From: Gillisia sp. CAL575
GTDB taxonomy: Bacteria > Bacteroidota > Bacteroidia > Flavobacteriales > Flavobacteriaceae
NCBI RefSeq assembly: GCF_000403785.1
Contig: NZ_APHJ01000054.1
Span: forward strand, 186,001 to 250,000
Direction of reading: 5' to 3'
DNA length: 64,000 nucleotides
Under the pieces are notes generated by a model, which was given only the letters and a program-made list of their open reading frames with translations, was not told the DNA's origin and searched no databases. The position numbers were made by a program, and so were the translations under genes. Positions 62,982 through 64,000 of the stretch are shown piece after piece. Every line of letters begins with the position of its first letter. Positions within the stretch are counted from its first letter, which is position 1.

Positions 62982-63998
62982 CTATATTTTTTTTTCTAAT
63001 TTATTTAATCTATTAACTATTTTCGGAAGGTTCTTAAAGTGTACATAAGACTTATTAAAATCTCCATATCCAAATGCGGGCGAACCTTGAATTACTTCAT
63101 TGTCTGCTATATTTCTTCCAATTCCAGACTGCGCCTGAATTTTAACTCTATCTCCAATTGTCAAATGTCCCGCTAAACCGACTTGTCCACCAATCAAACA
63201 ATTCTTGCCAATTTTTGTGGATCCAGCAATTCCGGTTTGTGCTGCAATTGCAGTATTATTCCCAATTTCTACATTATGAGCAATTTGGATTTGATTATCC
63301 AGTTTTACACCACTTCTTATAATTGTAGAACCTAAGGTAGCTCTATCTATTGTTGTGCCCGCTCCAATGTCTACATTATCTTCTATAATAACATTTCCTA
63401 TTTGAGGCACTTTTTGATACTCTCCATTTTCTCCCGGGCTAAACCCAAAACCATCTGCACCCACTACTACTCCAGCATGAAGCACACAAAATTTCCCAAT
63501 TATCGTTTCAGAATAAATCTTAACTCCCGGGAATATAACTGTGTTATCTCCTATTGTAACATTATCTCCTATATATGTATTAGGAAAGATCTTTACATCA
63601 TCTCCAATTTTTACATTTTCACCAACATATGAAAATGCCCCTAAATAAATATTCTCCCCATAAGTAGAGGATTCTGCCATAAAATTTGGTTGTTCTATTC
63701 CTGTTTTATTCAATTTCACTTGATTGTAATATTCCAGTAAAGTAGAAAATGCTTTATATGGATCTTTAACCCTAATTAAGGTTGTATTAATTTCTTGATC
63801 TATACTAAACTCATCACTAACTATTGCTATAGAAGCATTAGTAGAATAAATATAAGAAGTATACTTAGGGTTACTTAAAAAAGTAAGAGAACCTTTTGTG
63901 CCTTCTTCAATTTTCGCCAACCTATCAACTTCTGTTTCGGGATTCCCATCAACAGTACCATTTAATAATTCAGCTATTTGTAATGCAGTAAATTTCAT
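62982..63998 (-). CDS. lpxD: UDP-3-O-acylglucosamine N-acyltransferase
   Basis: A 338-residue LpxD, full length and complete (ATG at 63998, two bases from the window edge). An N-terminal uridine-binding-type domain (about 1-95) is followed by hexapeptide repeats (about 110-300: IGDDVKIFPNTYIG, GADGFGFSPGENGEYQKVPQIG) and the catalytic His of QIQIAHNVEIG. It adds the second acyl chain of lipid A. Head of the lpxD-lpxC/fabZ-lpxA-efp run; its promoter lies outside the window. Confidence 0.96.
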   Translation of the reverse strand: MKFTALQIAELLNGTVDGNPETEVDRLAKIEEGTKGSLTFLSNPKYTSYIYSTNASIAIVSDEFSIDQEINTTLIRVKDPYKAFSTLLEYYNQVKLNKTGIEQPNFMAESSTYGENIYLGAFSYVGENVKIGDDVKIFPNTYIGDNVTIGDNTVIFPGVKIYSETIIGKFCVLHAGVVVGADGFGFSPGENGEYQKVPQIGNVIIEDNVDIGAGTTIDRATLGSTIIRSGVKLDNQIQIAHNVEIGNNTAIAAQTGIAGSTKIGKNCLIGGQVGLAGHLTIGDRVKIQAQSGIGRNIADNEVIQGSPAFGYGDFNKSYVHFKNLPKIVNRLNKLEKKI

Positions 63999-64000
63999 TC

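Noticed and set aside
59150-63998. LpxD pair as an assembly duplication
   Set aside because: The two genes differ in length and in most positions outside the hexapeptide repeats, so they are true paralogues.

Overview
The window is chromosomal DNA from a member of the Flavobacteriaceae (Bacteroidota). Evidence: low G+C (clearly AT-rich, estimated by eye), no Shine-Dalgarno-like starts, several promoters of the Bacteroidota type (TTTG ... TAnnTTTG), a fused lpxC-fabZ gene, a type IX secretion (T9SS) sorting domain, a lipidated TamA variant (TamL) next to TamB, and the his operon order hisG-D-C-B-H-A-F-IE. I cannot name the genus. No rRNA, tRNA, insertion sequence, phage or CRISPR array was seen.

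Layout. 1-5.2 kb: a cupin and a flavin oxidase, stress-type genes (DUF1622, UspA, DUF2383), a secreted protein of unknown function, upp. 5.2-12.5 kb: tamL and tamB for outer-membrane assembly. 13.0-14.7 kb: an OmpA-type lipoprotein, a small monooxygenase-fold protein, DoxX. 15.0-24.6 kb: an envelope locus with four secreted DUF4402 proteins, a PapD-like periplasmic chaperone, a 1170-residue Ig-repeat protein with a T9SS sorting domain, and an outer-membrane usher. I read it as a chaperone-usher fibre system combined with a T9SS cargo protein; it is the most interesting part of the window. 24.6-33.3 kb: a Gre-family factor, HD hydrolase, SLC13-RCK transporter, glycosyltransferase, aspartate kinase with a divergent ACT-like protein, two very small membrane proteins, PAP2 and 3D-domain proteins. 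33.5-39.7 kb: an FKBP isomerase, a tight operon of ATP-grasp ligase, GCS2 ligase and N-formylglutamate amidohydrolase homologue, a secreted M19 dipeptidase and an SdiA-regulated-type protein. 39.9-45.8 kb: a tiny basic protein, PBP1A, DUF1853, a CDF transporter and a NYN-LOTUS protein. 45.8-53.7 kb: the complete his operon on the minus strand, with palindromic repeats in two internal gaps and after its last gene. It is preceded by a histidine-rich leader peptide and an intrinsic terminator, so attenuation control is likely. 53.8-64 kb: SPFH and VWA membrane proteins, fabG, sucD, an NTF2-like protein, an LpxD paralogue, efp, lpxA, lpxC-fabZ and lpxD.

How the genes fit together. Much of the window serves the cell envelope: lipid A (lpxD, lpxC-fabZ, lpxA), outer-membrane protein insertion (tamL/tamB), peptidoglycan (PBP1A) and surface structures (the usher locus). 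The rest is central metabolism, mainly histidine and aspartate-family biosynthesis, pyrimidine salvage and succinyl-CoA ligase. All family names come from reading motifs by eye; no database search was run.
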